NCBI GenBank assembly: GCA_016200135.1
Contig: JACQFI010000089.1
Location: 1-48,186 of the forward strand
Length of the DNA stretch: 48,186 nt
DNA from: Planctomycetota bacterium
GTDB taxonomy: Bacteria > Planctomycetota > SZUA-567 > H5-PLA8
Reading direction: 5' to 3'
A program made the position numbers and the translations under genes. Shown piece after piece: positions 20,359-28,848 of this stretch (positions are counted from its first letter, which is position 1; each line of letters starts with the position of its first letter). The notes beneath the pieces were generated by a model, which saw only the letters and a list, made by a program, of their open reading frames with translations, had not been told where the DNA came from and did no database searches.

Positions 20359-22152
20359 TTATGCCGTAACCGCCACCCCGCCGGCTTGGCGTTCCCACAG
20401 GTTGCGATAGGTCGGCGAGGTCCGCAGCAGTTCGTCGTGCGGCGCGACGGCCTCGATGCCGCCGTTCTCGGCGAAGACCACGATGCGGTCCGCGTCCTTC
20501 ACGGTGCTCAAGCGGTGCGCGACGATCAGGCTCGTGCGGCCCTCGGCGAGCTTATCCAGCGCCTCCTGCACCTGCTTCTCGACGCCCGAGTCCAGCGCGC
20601 TGGTGGCCTCGTCGAGCAGCACGATCGGCGCGTTGCGCAGAATGGCCCGCGCCACCGCGATGCGCTGCTGCTGCCCGCCGCTCACCGTCGCGCCGCGCTC
20701 GCCCGCGAGCGTCTTGTAGCCCTCGGGGAAGGCCATGATCTCGTCGTGGATCGCCGCCGCCTTCGCCGCGGCCTCGATCTCGTCGTGCGTCGCGCCCGGT
20801 TTTCCGTAACGGATGTTGTCCTCGATGCTCGAATGGAAGAGGAACGGCGTCTGCGTCACCAGCGCGATCTGCGAACGCAGGCTGCGGATCGAGACGCCCT
20901 TGATGTCCGCGCCGTCGATGGTCACGCGCCCCTGCTGCGGGTCGTAAAAGCGCAGCAGCAGCGAGAGCAGCGTGCTCTTGCCCACGCCCGTGCGGCCGAC
21001 GATGCCAATGCGTTCGCCCTTCTTGATCGCAAGCGTCAAATTCGAGAAGACCGGGCCGCGCCCGTAATCGAACGTCACGTTCTCGAAGACGATCTCGCGC
21101 GCCAGCTTGGGGCACTCGGTTGCGTGCGGCGCGTCGGAGATCGCGGGCTTCGTGTCGAGGTATTCGAACGTGGCCTCGGCCGACGGCACCCATTCGGCCA
21201 GTTCGCCCACCAGCGTGAGCATGCTCTTTACCGGCGAGTACAACATGCCGATCGTCACCTGGAAGACGACGAAGTTCTCGAACGACATCTCGCCGTGCAT
21301 CACCTGCAGCGCGCCAAAAAGAAGCACGCCCGCGATGCCGCAACCGAGCACGATCTCCGAGAGCGGCCCTTGCAACGCGCGCGAGCGCCGCTGCTTCATC
21401 GTGTACCCGAAGAGTTTCTCGCACTTCTTGCGGAAGTTCTCCTTCTCCGCGTTCACGGCCTCGTACGCCTGCACGGTCCGCAGGCCGTACAGGTCCTCGA
21501 GAATGCTCTGCGAGATGTCGCTCTGCCCGACGCGCGCCTTGCTCGCCTGCTTGTAAATCTTGCGCGTGAGCCACAGCACCGGCAGCACCGCCACCACGAA
21601 CCCGAGCAGCGCGATCAGGAAGAGCTGCCAGTTCAGGTACAGCGCCCAGATGGTGAGGAAGAGAATCATCGGCGGATGCTGGAGGAAATCGAGCGTCAGG
21701 CGCGCCGTGGAGCCCAGCGACTGCGTATTCTGCGTCACGCGCGTGACGATGTCGCCCATCTTGCGCTTGTCGTAAAAGGCCATGTCCATGGTGAGCAGGT
21801 GATGCATCAACCGGACGACTGCGTCGGTGGTCAGGCGGTAGGCGATCCACGATTGCAGATACGAGCAGATGAACTCGAAGATGTTCTTTAGAAGCAGGAG
21901 CGTGATCGAGATGCCGCAGAGCCCGATGATGTAGCTTTCGCCGTCGCCGAAATGCCGCACGAAAAAGGTGTGGATGGCCTTGCCGAAGGCGTCGTTGAAG
22001 GCCTCGCCGCCCTTTAAGTGCGCGATGATCGCGCGCGCCAGCGCCAGCGGCGACGTATTCGCCGCCGCGAGCAGCAGCGTGCACAGGAAATAGATGAAGA
22101 TCCGGCCTTTTAAAGGCCAGAGCAGCTTCATCGCCCGAAAGAAATAGCGCAC
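20359..22152 (-). CDS. ABC exporter, fused permease and ATPase (MsbA-like)
   Basis: A 597-residue half-transporter. Six membrane helices fill about 1-310. The nucleotide-binding domain has Walker A (GRTGVGKST), Q-loop (LVTQTPFLF), ABC signature (VSGGQQQR), Walker B (IVLLDEATSALD) and H-loop (IVAHRLSTV). It probably works as a homodimer exporting a lipid or peptide. The start is uncertain: GTG at 22152 gives the usual VRYFFRAMKLLWP beginning, GTG at 22164 and ATG at 22131 are alternatives. The open frame further upstream to 22380 is repeat DNA and not part of the protein. Confidence 0.93.
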   Translation of the reverse strand: MRYFFRAMKLLWPLKGRIFIYFLCTLLLAAANTSPLALARAIIAHLKGGEAFNDAFGKAIHTFFVRHFGDGESYIIGLCGISITLLLLKNIFEFICSYLQSWIAYRLTTDAVVRLMHHLLTMDMAFYDKRKMGDIVTRVTQNTQSLGSTARLTLDFLQHPPMILFLTIWALYLNWQLFLIALLGFVVAVLPVLWLTRKIYKQASKARVGQSDISQSILEDLYGLRTVQAYEAVNAEKENFRKKCEKLFGYTMKQRRSRALQGPLSEIVLGCGIAGVLLFGALQVMHGEMSFENFVVFQVTIGMLYSPVKSMLTLVGELAEWVPSAEATFEYLDTKPAISDAPHATECPKLAREIVFENVTFDYGRGPVFSNLTLAIKKGERIGIVGRTGVGKSTLLSLLLRFYDPQQGRVTIDGADIKGVSIRSLRSQIALVTQTPFLFHSSIEDNIRYGKPGATHDEIEAAAKAAAIHDEIMAFPEGYKTLAGERGATVSGGQQQRIAVARAILRNAPIVLLDEATSALDSGVEKQVQEALDKLAEGRTSLIVAHRLSTVKDADRIVVFAENGGIEAVAPHDELLRTSPTYRNLWERQAGGVAVTA

Positions 22153-22300
22153 GCGCCGCGGCACTCCGAACCTTGAATTTCTCGCCAACCTGAAGCGCGA
22201 ATTATACCCGCTCGCCCCCCGCCCTTCCCCTGCGAAATGGCGGCTGTGCTGGCGCTCGCTTCGCAGCCCGCGCTGCGGTGCTTGTAGGTCGCGCCGTTCC

Positions 22301-22382
22301 GAGTGCCAAGGGTCGCAGACCTGTGCGTAGGACTCCCGCAAAACCCAGAGTCCAGCGCACAGGTCTGCGACCTGTGGCACTC
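22301..22382. repeat. 35-bp inverted repeat, GGTCGCAGACCTGTGCG family
   Basis: Arms 22301-22335 and 22348-22382 match at 31 of 35 positions with a 12-base spacer; the core is GGTCGCAGACCTGTGCG. It fills the gap between the divergent ABC exporter and ABC-2 permease genes (22153-22470), which otherwise shows no gene. A related, larger inverted element lies at 41075-41277. Confidence 0.85.
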
Positions 22383-22470
22383 ACAGCCGGGCGACCTATT
22401 CATCGTAAGCGCAGACGGAATAGCCAAGACTCTCATTGTCCGCAGACTAACGGGCACTAAACTTCGGCCC

Positions 22471-23277
22471 ATGCAATCCGTCGGTCTCACATTCGCTTTT
22501 GCGCGCTCGAGCTTCCTCATCATGCTCGCGCACCGGCTGCGCTACGTCATCGGCGTCTCGAACTACTTCGTCTACGCCGCGGTTGCGTGGTACCTGTGGG
22601 GCGCGGTCTACAGCGGACACGACACCGTCGCCGGCTGGACCCTCGCGCATATCCAGACGTACGTCTGCGTGAACTGGATCGTGCGCGCGACGTACTTCTC
22701 CAACTCCGACAACGTGCTCGCCGCGCGCATCAGCAAAGGCGAGATCTCCGGCGACCTGCTGCGTCCGATGTCGCTGCTGCTCCAGTTTTACGGCACGGCG
22801 CTGGGGGAACTGCTCTTCCGCGCGCTCTTCATGAGCCTCCCCGTCGGCATACTGATCGTGCTCTGCTTCGGGCTGCTGCCGCCGGCGAGCGTCCTGCACG
22901 GGCTGTTGTTTGGGCTCTCGGTGGTGCTCGCGTTTCACCTCTTCTTCGCGATCAACTTTCTTACCGGCCTCTGCGCCGTCTTCACCGAAAAGCTCCAGGG
23001 CTTCCTCTGGGCCAAGTTCCTGCTCATGCAGTTCCTCTCGGGCCAGCTCCTGCCGCTCGAATTCTTCAACAACTTCCCGCTCGTGCGCGACGCGTTTACC
23101 GTGCTTCCGTTCCGCCACATCGCCTACACGCCGATGAAGATCTACCTGGGCGAATGGCCGCTCGACCAGACCCGCGACGAACTGGTGCTGCAAGTCGTCT
23201 GGACCCTCGCGCTGCTCGTCTTCTGCGAGATCGCCTGGCGCGTCATCCGCCGCCGGCTCTCAGTCCTCGGCGGATAG
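22471..23277 (+). CDS. ABC-2 family transporter permease (first of two)
   Basis: A 268-residue membrane protein with about six helices (for example FYGTALGELLFRALFMSLPVGILIVLCFGLL and VVLAFHLFFAINFLTGLCAVF). It resembles the ABC2_membrane_6 (DUF990) group, in which LAARISKGEISGDLLRPMS and PLEFFNNFP are typical. Such permeases usually come as a pair next to an ATPase. The partner here is probably the gene at 27423, and no matching ATPase is seen. Its stop codon lies in the left arm of the inverted repeat that follows. No ribosome binding site is apparent. Confidence 0.85.
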   Translation: MQSVGLTFAFARSSFLIMLAHRLRYVIGVSNYFVYAAVAWYLWGAVYSGHDTVAGWTLAHIQTYVCVNWIVRATYFSNSDNVLAARISKGEISGDLLRPMSLLLQFYGTALGELLFRALFMSLPVGILIVLCFGLLPPASVLHGLLFGLSVVLAFHLFFAINFLTGLCAVFTEKLQGFLWAKFLLMQFLSGQLLPLEFFNNFPLVRDAFTVLPFRHIAYTPMKIYLGEWPLDQTRDELVLQVVWTLALLVFCEIAWRVIRRRLSVLGG

Positions 23278-23402
23278 TAGGGCAGGCATTCCTGTCTGCC
23301 TAAACGGAAATCGGTTCATCCATGTTGCTTTCGTTTTTTTCACGTATCGCTCGCAAGGATTCCAGCGGTCCGAGGTGGACAGGCAGGAATGCCTGCCCTA
23401 CT
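23276..23402. repeat. inverted repeat pair, GTAGGGCAGGCATTCCTG
   Basis: Arms 23276-23294 and 23384-23402 are perfect 19-bp reverse complements (AGTAGGGCAGGCATTCCTG) enclosing 89 bases. The outer layout is like a small non-autonomous element, but no target duplication was identified. A shorter relative (GCGGGCAGGAATGCCCGCCC) lies at 47090-47109. Confidence 0.8.
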
Positions 23403-23463
23403 GGTCCAGTTGAATACCGCCCCCCGCGCGGCTACGCTCATCCCTTCCGTATCGTAACTCGGG

Positions 23464-26202
23464 ATGCCTGACCGCATGTCCACGCCGCCTTCCCATTCCA
23501 CCTACGTCCCGGGCTCGCCCGCGTCCGGATCGGGCGGCGGCGCGGGGTCCGGCTCGGCGTTTCCCAGCGCAACCTCTGTCCCGATGCAGGACCTCTCCGG
23601 CGACCAGGTCATCAAGAACGCGACGCGCTCCGATTACATGGGCCAGGCCTGGCCCACGCTCGGCGGCATCCCGCTGCTCGCGCGCCTGGGCGAAGGCGGC
23701 ATGGGCACGGTCTACTACGGCTACCACGTGCGCCTCGACCAGGAAGTGGCGGTGAAAGTGCTGCCGTTCTTCCGCGCGGCGCAGAACCCGAACCTCATTC
23801 AGCGCTTCTACCGCGAAGCGCGCATGGCCGCGAAGGTCCACTCGCCGCGCCTCGTCGGCGTCTTCGATATCAACGAAGAGAACGGGCTCCACTACATCGT
23901 CATGGAATTCGTCCGCGGCGCCTCGGCCGGTGGCCTGCTCAAGCGCGTCATCGAGGCGGGCCAGATTGGCCTCAACGAAGCCGACGCGCTGGGCGTCTGC
24001 ATCGCCGCAGCCGAAGGCATCGCCGCCGCCCACGCGCAGGGCATCATCCACCGCGACATCAAGCCCGATAACGTCCTCGTTCCGGAACCCGTGCCCGGCG
24101 CGCCGCGCTTTCAGGAAGCCAAGCTCGCCGATTTGGGCCTCGCGCGCGGCGACGCGGCCAGCACGGCGCTTACCGGCACCAACGCGATGATGGGTTCGCC
24201 CGGCTTCCTCGCGCCCGAACAGGCGATGGACGCGCGTACCGCGGGCAAGCGCAGCGATATTTTCAGCCTCGGCGCGACGCTCTACGCGCTCCTCGCCGGC
24301 CAGCCGCCTTTTACGGGTCCCAACGCGCTCGCCGCGGCCTACGCCAGCGTGCGCGCGCCGCACAAACCCATCCGCGACCTGCGCGCCGACACCAGCCCGG
24401 CCACCGCTGCGCTCATCGACCGCTGCCTCTCGAAGAAGCCCGAAGAACGCTGTGCCGACGGCGCGGCGCTGCTCCAGGCGCTGCGCCTCTGCCGCCAAGA
24501 ACTCGGCCAGCCCGAGACCGTCCAGCACTCGGTCGTCCAGCAACTCAGCGCGCTCGCCAGCGTCGCCGAAGTCGGCCGCCCGTATCAGTACGTGAGCGAA
24601 CAACTTTCGGGGGCCACGCCGTCCCCGCAAGCGCCGCAGCAGATTGTTCCATCGCCGGTTCCTCCTCCGGCAAACACTCCGCTGCCGAGAACGCTGCCCA
24701 GTCCCGCGCAGGCCACGCCTATCCCGATGACGCTGCAGACGCCGGTGCCTCCCACATTACAGACGCCTGTTCCGCCCACGCTGCAGACTCCGGCCACGCC
24801 GCAACCGGGCGTGCTGCCGTTCACGCCGCCCGCCCCCGCTCCGCCCAGCCGCGCGGGCGCGGTCTTCCTGGCGCTGGGGCTGGCGGGCGGTCTGGCGCTG
24901 ATCGTGCTCGCGCTGCTGCTCTTCGCGTTCTCGGGCAAGATCCGCCAGTGGATCAGCGGCGATACGCCAGTTCCGCCTCCGGTCCCAGTCGTCCCGCCGC
25001 CGCCGCCCGAACCTACGCCTTCGCCCTTCCCCTTCCCGAAACCCGTGCCCGCGCCGTTCCCCGTTCCGCCGCCTGCGCCTGCTCCGGTTCCCGTGCCTCC
25101 GCCCGTGCAGGCAGGCACGTTCGAATCCCGGCTCGCGAGCGCGCAGCTCAAGCTCGGCCAGGGCCTGTACGACGCGGCGCTGAATATCTTCGTGCCGCTC
25201 AGCCACGAACGGCCCAACGCGCCGGACGTGCTCGACGGCCTGCGGCGCACCGGCAAAGGGCTGCTGGACCTCGGCGACCGCGCCGCCAAGGGGACGAACA
25301 ACGCCTTGCCGGACCCCAATCACGCCGAGTTCCTCTACAACAAGGCGGCGCTCGCCTTCCGCGAAGCCCACGAGTCCTCCCAGCTCTCCGACGCGCTCTA
25401 CCGCCAGTCGCTGTACCTGATGCTCGACCGCAATCCCCGCGGCGACTACGCCAAGGCCGTGGCCTGCCTCAAGGAATGCCTGAGCATCGACACGGAAGCG
25501 CGCAACGAGATCGGCCTAGCCGACACGCTCGCGGAACTCGGCTGGTGCCACCGCCCCGGCAACCTGCCCGCGGGCTCGTGGGCGGAAGCGATCCGCTACT
25601 ATCAGCAGGCCGCGGCCCTGGACGGAAGGCTGGGGCGTAAAAAAGAGCTGGCCGATCAGAACTACGCGCTCGGCTACTGTTACCAGCCCGACCACAACGA
25701 ACAGGGCGAATGGTTCCGCGCCGCGAGCTATTACGAATCCAGCGCCCGCACGCGCGCGGAACTCGCCGACAAGCAGGGCCAGGCCGAAGCGCTGCATCAG
25801 CAGGCCTGGTGCCTCGCGCCGCCGAACAACACTCGCGCCAACGCCGACCGCACCGCGCAGCTCTTCGAACAGGCCGCGCGCTTGCGCGCCGAGACCAACG
25901 ACACCGGCGGGCGCGGCAAGAGCCTATACATGCAGGCGTGGTGCCTGCAGCCCACGTACAACAATCGCGGCGACTGGGGCCGCGCCGCGGCGCTCTTCGG
26001 CCAGTCCGCGATGCTCTTTAACAGCGCCAAGGACCGCGAGAACGAGGCCAACGCCTACCACTGGCAGGGCGTGAGCATGTGCCGCGGCAACAAAGCCAAC
26101 CTGACCAACGTCGCGCGCCAGATGTTCCAGCGCGCCAGCGCGATCTGCCGCGAACTCAACGACGAAGCCGGCGCCAAGCGCTCGGAGGACTGGCTGCAGT
26201 AA
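23464..26202 (+). CDS. membrane-spanning Ser/Thr protein kinase with TPR-like outer domain
   Basis: A 912-residue Hanks-type kinase. Kinase domain about 70-345: glycine loop LGEGGMGTVYYG, K98, catalytic HRDIKPDN (D198), DLG in place of DFG (223-225) and APEQ. A long Pro-rich linker leads to one membrane helix (about 465-488), a second Pro-rich stretch, then about 350 outer residues of TPR-like repeats. The last repeats share the motif QAWCLxPxxNxRxxW with paired cysteines or tryptophans, which is not the common TPR consensus. It probably senses an outside signal and phosphorylates inside targets. It lies between two ABC-2 permeases. A start at 23476 is also possible. Confidence 0.92.
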   Translation: MPDRMSTPPSHSTYVPGSPASGSGGGAGSGSAFPSATSVPMQDLSGDQVIKNATRSDYMGQAWPTLGGIPLLARLGEGGMGTVYYGYHVRLDQEVAVKVLPFFRAAQNPNLIQRFYREARMAAKVHSPRLVGVFDINEENGLHYIVMEFVRGASAGGLLKRVIEAGQIGLNEADALGVCIAAAEGIAAAHAQGIIHRDIKPDNVLVPEPVPGAPRFQEAKLADLGLARGDAASTALTGTNAMMGSPGFLAPEQAMDARTAGKRSDIFSLGATLYALLAGQPPFTGPNALAAAYASVRAPHKPIRDLRADTSPATAALIDRCLSKKPEERCADGAALLQALRLCRQELGQPETVQHSVVQQLSALASVAEVGRPYQYVSEQLSGATPSPQAPQQIVPSPVPPPANTPLPRTLPSPAQATPIPMTLQTPVPPTLQTPVPPTLQTPATPQPGVLPFTPPAPAPPSRAGAVFLALGLAGGLALIVLALLLFAFSGKIRQWISGDTPVPPPVPVVPPPPPEPTPSPFPFPKPVPAPFPVPPPAPAPVPVPPPVQAGTFESRLASAQLKLGQGLYDAALNIFVPLSHERPNAPDVLDGLRRTGKGLLDLGDRAAKGTNNALPDPNHAEFLYNKAALAFREAHESSQLSDALYRQSLYLMLDRNPRGDYAKAVACLKECLSIDTEARNEIGLADTLAELGWCHRPGNLPAGSWAEAIRYYQQAAALDGRLGRKKELADQNYALGYCYQPDHNEQGEWFRAASYYESSARTRAELADKQGQAEALHQQAWCLAPPNNTRANADRTAQLFEQAARLRAETNDTGGRGKSLYMQAWCLQPTYNNRGDWGRAAALFGQSAMLFNSAKDRENEANAYHWQGVSMCRGNKANLTNVARQMFQRASAICRELNDEAGAKRSEDWLQ

Positions 26203-26314
26203 GCAGTTGGTAACACGATTACATCTATATTCCGCGCAATGCGTTATCCGAATCGCGTAATGTTTGATCTTTAGAAGGTGTCCAATCCCTTGAGTTGCAC
26301 GGAGGGATAGAGAC

Positions 26315-27241
26315 ATGCAGCCAAAAGCACTTCAGAATTCCTTCCTCCTGAGCGGTCTCCTCTTTTTGTCGCAAGCCTTGGGCGCCGAGACTAGTGCGCC
26401 CCAACCCAACGTACCTTCAGAGATCACCAAGCTGGTTTGTCAGTTGGGCGATGACGAATACGACACACGCGAAGCGGCAGAAATCCGTCTATTGCAGATC
26501 GGCGAACCGGCTGCCGTGGAGATCGAGCGCGCATGCTCCAGTTCCGACCCCGAGCTGTCCTATCGAGCCCGTCGGTTGCGGCCGCATGTCCGAGTGGCGC
26601 CCTGCCTGCGGCGCTTGCAAAAGTTTTCGCAGAGTGGGTTCTGCTGGGAAGCGGATCTCCTGGTCGAGGCGTCTGGTCCGGTGCTTGTGGGGCGTGTTAA
26701 AGCAAAAGGGCCCTGTTTTGCATTCGAGGGCACGTGGGGATTCAATGAAAAGGAGGGGGTTCAACCGGTTCGGATCGTGAGCGACGGCCAGACAGTTTGG
26801 ATTGAATCGACGAGCCTCTCAAGTTTTAGCGGAGGAAGCCACGAAAAGGGGGTCGTGAAGATCTCCTTGAAGGAATTCAATATTCAAAACCTATGGCCCT
26901 TCTTGTTTGAAAAGCTGTTCGAGAAATTCGAGTTTACAGGTACATCGGAACGCAATTCCGATGGTGTGTCTGTTATCGTACTAGAGGGGAATTCTAAGAC
27001 CTTCGAAAATGAAATGATTCTGCAGGTTCCCGACTTCAAAAGGGTTCGGATTCTTATCCCCAAGGAAAAGGCGACCTTTGTGCAATTGGAATCGTTTAAC
27101 TCGAAGAACGAACGTATCGAAAAATGGAAACTCTCGCAGATACGCGCTGGCAAGCCGCCAGGGGAGAAGGACTTTATCTATCAGCCTCCCGAGGGCGTAA
27201 GCGCATTAGATTTGACGGAGTATCTGAAAGTGTCCAAGTAG
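26315..27241 (+). CDS. secreted protein with HEAT-like and LolA-like regions
   Basis: A 308-residue exported protein: signal peptide (about 1-24, ending ALGAETS), a HEAT-like pair (LGDDEYDTREAAEIRLLQIGEPAAVEIERA...DPELSYRARRL), then a beta-rich domain (about 110-300) with the order and ending (KDFIYQPPEGVSALDLTE) typical of LolA-like lipoprotein carrier folds. Planctomycetes have many such HEAT-tagged secreted proteins. It may bind a lipid or lipoprotein in the periplasm. GGAGG lies about nine bases before the ATG. GC content is lower than in the kinase gene upstream. Confidence 0.78.
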   Translation: MQPKALQNSFLLSGLLFLSQALGAETSAPQPNVPSEITKLVCQLGDDEYDTREAAEIRLLQIGEPAAVEIERACSSSDPELSYRARRLRPHVRVAPCLRRLQKFSQSGFCWEADLLVEASGPVLVGRVKAKGPCFAFEGTWGFNEKEGVQPVRIVSDGQTVWIESTSLSSFSGGSHEKGVVKISLKEFNIQNLWPFLFEKLFEKFEFTGTSERNSDGVSVIVLEGNSKTFENEMILQVPDFKRVRILIPKEKATFVQLESFNSKNERIEKWKLSQIRAGKPPGEKDFIYQPPEGVSALDLTEYLKVSK

Positions 27242-27346
27242 CCCTAGAGCGGCCACACGCAGCGAGCCCGACAAGAAGCTCCTACTAAATCGAGGTCAAC
27301 TCCAAAACCCTGCGCTCATGGAGAAGCTTCCTGTTCGCTTCGCTCA

Positions 27347-27365
27347 CCCGGCCCGATGGGCCGGG
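27347..27365. repeat. small GC-rich hairpin
   Basis: CCCGGCCC and GGGCCGGG flank a three-base loop, 58 bases before the ATG of the second ABC-2 permease. There is no T-tract. The rest of 27242-27422 shows no gene. Confidence 0.5.
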
Positions 27366-27422
27366 CCACCCATCGTCAAAGCAAACCTTTCCCCACCCGC
27401 CCTTCCCGCTACACTCCGCCCG

Positions 27423-28226
27423 ATGAACACCCTCTCCCGCCACCTCCTCGTCGGCTGGCTCTACGTCGTCCAGGCCATGAAGATGCGCCTCGAATACCGC
27501 GCCGACTTCGCCGTCGAATGCCTCGCCGCGCTGCTCCAGCAGGCCACGCAGCTCCTCGTCCTCGAAGTCCTCTTCGACAACGTCCCGCTCCTCCAGAACT
27601 GGAAGCGCGAGGAAGTCTTCTTCATCTACGGCTTCATGCTCCTGCCGCGCGCGCTCTTCGACGCCACCGCCATGAGCTTCTACATGTTCTCGGACAAGTA
27701 CCTCGTGCAGGGCGAGATGGACCGGCTGCTGCTGCGCCCGCTCTCCACGCTCTTTCAGATGATGATGGAAGGCATCAGCTTCGATTTTCTGGCCGATCTC
27801 GCCCTCGGCATCACGGTGCTCAGTTACGCCTCGTCGAAGCTCGGCCTGGAATGGACGTATAGCACGGGCCTGCTGCTGGTCGTGATGATGCTCGGGGCCT
27901 ACGGCGTCCTCACCGGCGTCTTCCTCACCATGACCGGCCTGTCCTTCTGGTCGCAGGACCGCGTGGGCCTCATCCCGCCCGTCTACAACCTGCTCAACTT
28001 CGCGCAATACCCGCTCAACATCTTTCACAAGGTGGTCGTCTTTATCCTCACCTTCATGATCCCCTTCGGCTTCGTGGCCTACTATCCCTCCACGCTCTTC
28101 CTGCGCGAAAGCGCCCAAATCCCCGGCCTCGCCTGGTTCACGCCGCTCGCAGGGTTGATCTGCCTCGCCGTCGCCGGCTTCACCTGGCGCGCGGGCCTGC
28201 GCCAGTACGCCGGCGCGGGAAGCTGA
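27423..28226 (+). CDS. ABC-2 family transporter permease (second of two)
   Basis: A 267-residue membrane protein of the same ABC2_membrane_6 group as the gene at 22471, with about six helices. Shared features are the N-terminal MKMRLEYRADFAVECLAALLQQATQLLVLEVLF and the block LLLRPLSTLFQMMMEG, matching LLRPMSLLLQFYG in the first. The two are expected to form a heterodimer with an ATPase encoded elsewhere. Here they are split by 4.1 kb carrying the kinase and the LolA-like gene. The frame is open upstream to 27318 but no start signal is better than ATG 27423. Confidence 0.86.
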   Translation: MNTLSRHLLVGWLYVVQAMKMRLEYRADFAVECLAALLQQATQLLVLEVLFDNVPLLQNWKREEVFFIYGFMLLPRALFDATAMSFYMFSDKYLVQGEMDRLLLRPLSTLFQMMMEGISFDFLADLALGITVLSYASSKLGLEWTYSTGLLLVVMMLGAYGVLTGVFLTMTGLSFWSQDRVGLIPPVYNLLNFAQYPLNIFHKVVVFILTFMIPFGFVAYYPSTLFLRESAQIPGLAWFTPLAGLICLAVAGFTWRAGLRQYAGAGS

Positions 28227-28242
28227 AACAGCTCACCAAATG

Positions 28243-28316
28243 AGCCGCCAAGACGCCAAGTACGCCAAGAAAACCGCTGCTCAAGTATTCAAGGAGTTCT
28301 TGGCGTCTTGGCGGCT
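28243..28316. repeat. 18-bp perfect inverted repeat, CCAAGACGCC family
   Basis: Arms AGCCGCCAAGACGCCAAG (28243-28260) and its exact reverse complement (28299-28316) enclose 38 bases. It lies just past the permease stop and before the convergent small gene, the same position relative to convergent genes as the copy at 2459-2540. Confidence 0.88.
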
Positions 28317-28331
28317 AAATCCCTTTTGGTA

Positions 28332-28523
28332 TTAGCCCTTCTTCACCGCCGGCACCAGCAGTCCGGGCAGGCCGGGCGGATCCGGCTGCGGGTTAAAGCC
28401 CACCAGCGTCCCGGGGTTCAGAAAACCCGCCTGCTTGCCGGGCGGCTCGGGCTGCGGATTGAAGCCCTTGAGCACGCCAGGATTCACGAACTTCGAACCT
28501 TGCTGCGTTTGGTTGTTGACCAT
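28332..28523 (-). CDS. small protein with duplicated FNPQPEPPG motif
   Basis: A 63-residue protein made of two tandem repeats of about 21 residues: FVNPGVLKGFNPQPEPPG then FLNPGTLVGFNPQPDPPG, with a short polar N-terminus and an AVKKG end. No signal peptide, membrane helix or cysteine. GAGG lies nine bases before the chosen ATG; another ATG at 28556 has no such site. I have seen the FNPQPEPPG motif as a feature of small bacterial proteins but know of no assigned function. The repeats show conservative substitutions (E/D, V/T), which argues for selection on the protein. Confidence 0.7.
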   Translation of the reverse strand: MVNNQTQQGSKFVNPGVLKGFNPQPEPPGKQAGFLNPGTLVGFNPQPDPPGLPGLLVPAVKKG

Positions 28524-28848
28524 GATCGGAGCCCTCATTCCATCGCGCAGCCTCATTGCCGCGCTATGTGGGAAATCAAAGCAAAGGCGAGTCCAGGGCC
28601 GCAGAGGCCCCGTCTAAGTCGCAATCTTCACCACATAAACTTATGTAAGTATGAATATTATGTGCAAAGACCGTCTCGGATGTTGAATCTGAAGCACCTG
28701 CGCGAATCGTTCGCTAGGCAAACGCGGCTGACAATACTTGGCGAAATCGCGTTCGGGAGGACAACGGCGCAGAAGGCTTAGGGTTGTTATTCCCCTATAG
28801 TTCCAGTAACATGCCTCAGCCAGTTCACTTTACAGGAGCACGCCGCGC

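Noticed and set aside
20386..21891. Plus-strand open frame of about 500 codons in the ABC exporter
   Set aside because: Antisense shadow of the exporter, which has all ABC motifs on the minus strand.
22153..22380. Longer N-terminus for the ABC exporter
   Set aside because: The added residues translate the GGTCGCAGACCTGTGCG inverted repeat and do not fit the family start.
23398..24630. Minus-strand open frame opposite the kinase domain
   Set aside because: Antisense of the kinase; Arg/Ala-rich and without motifs.
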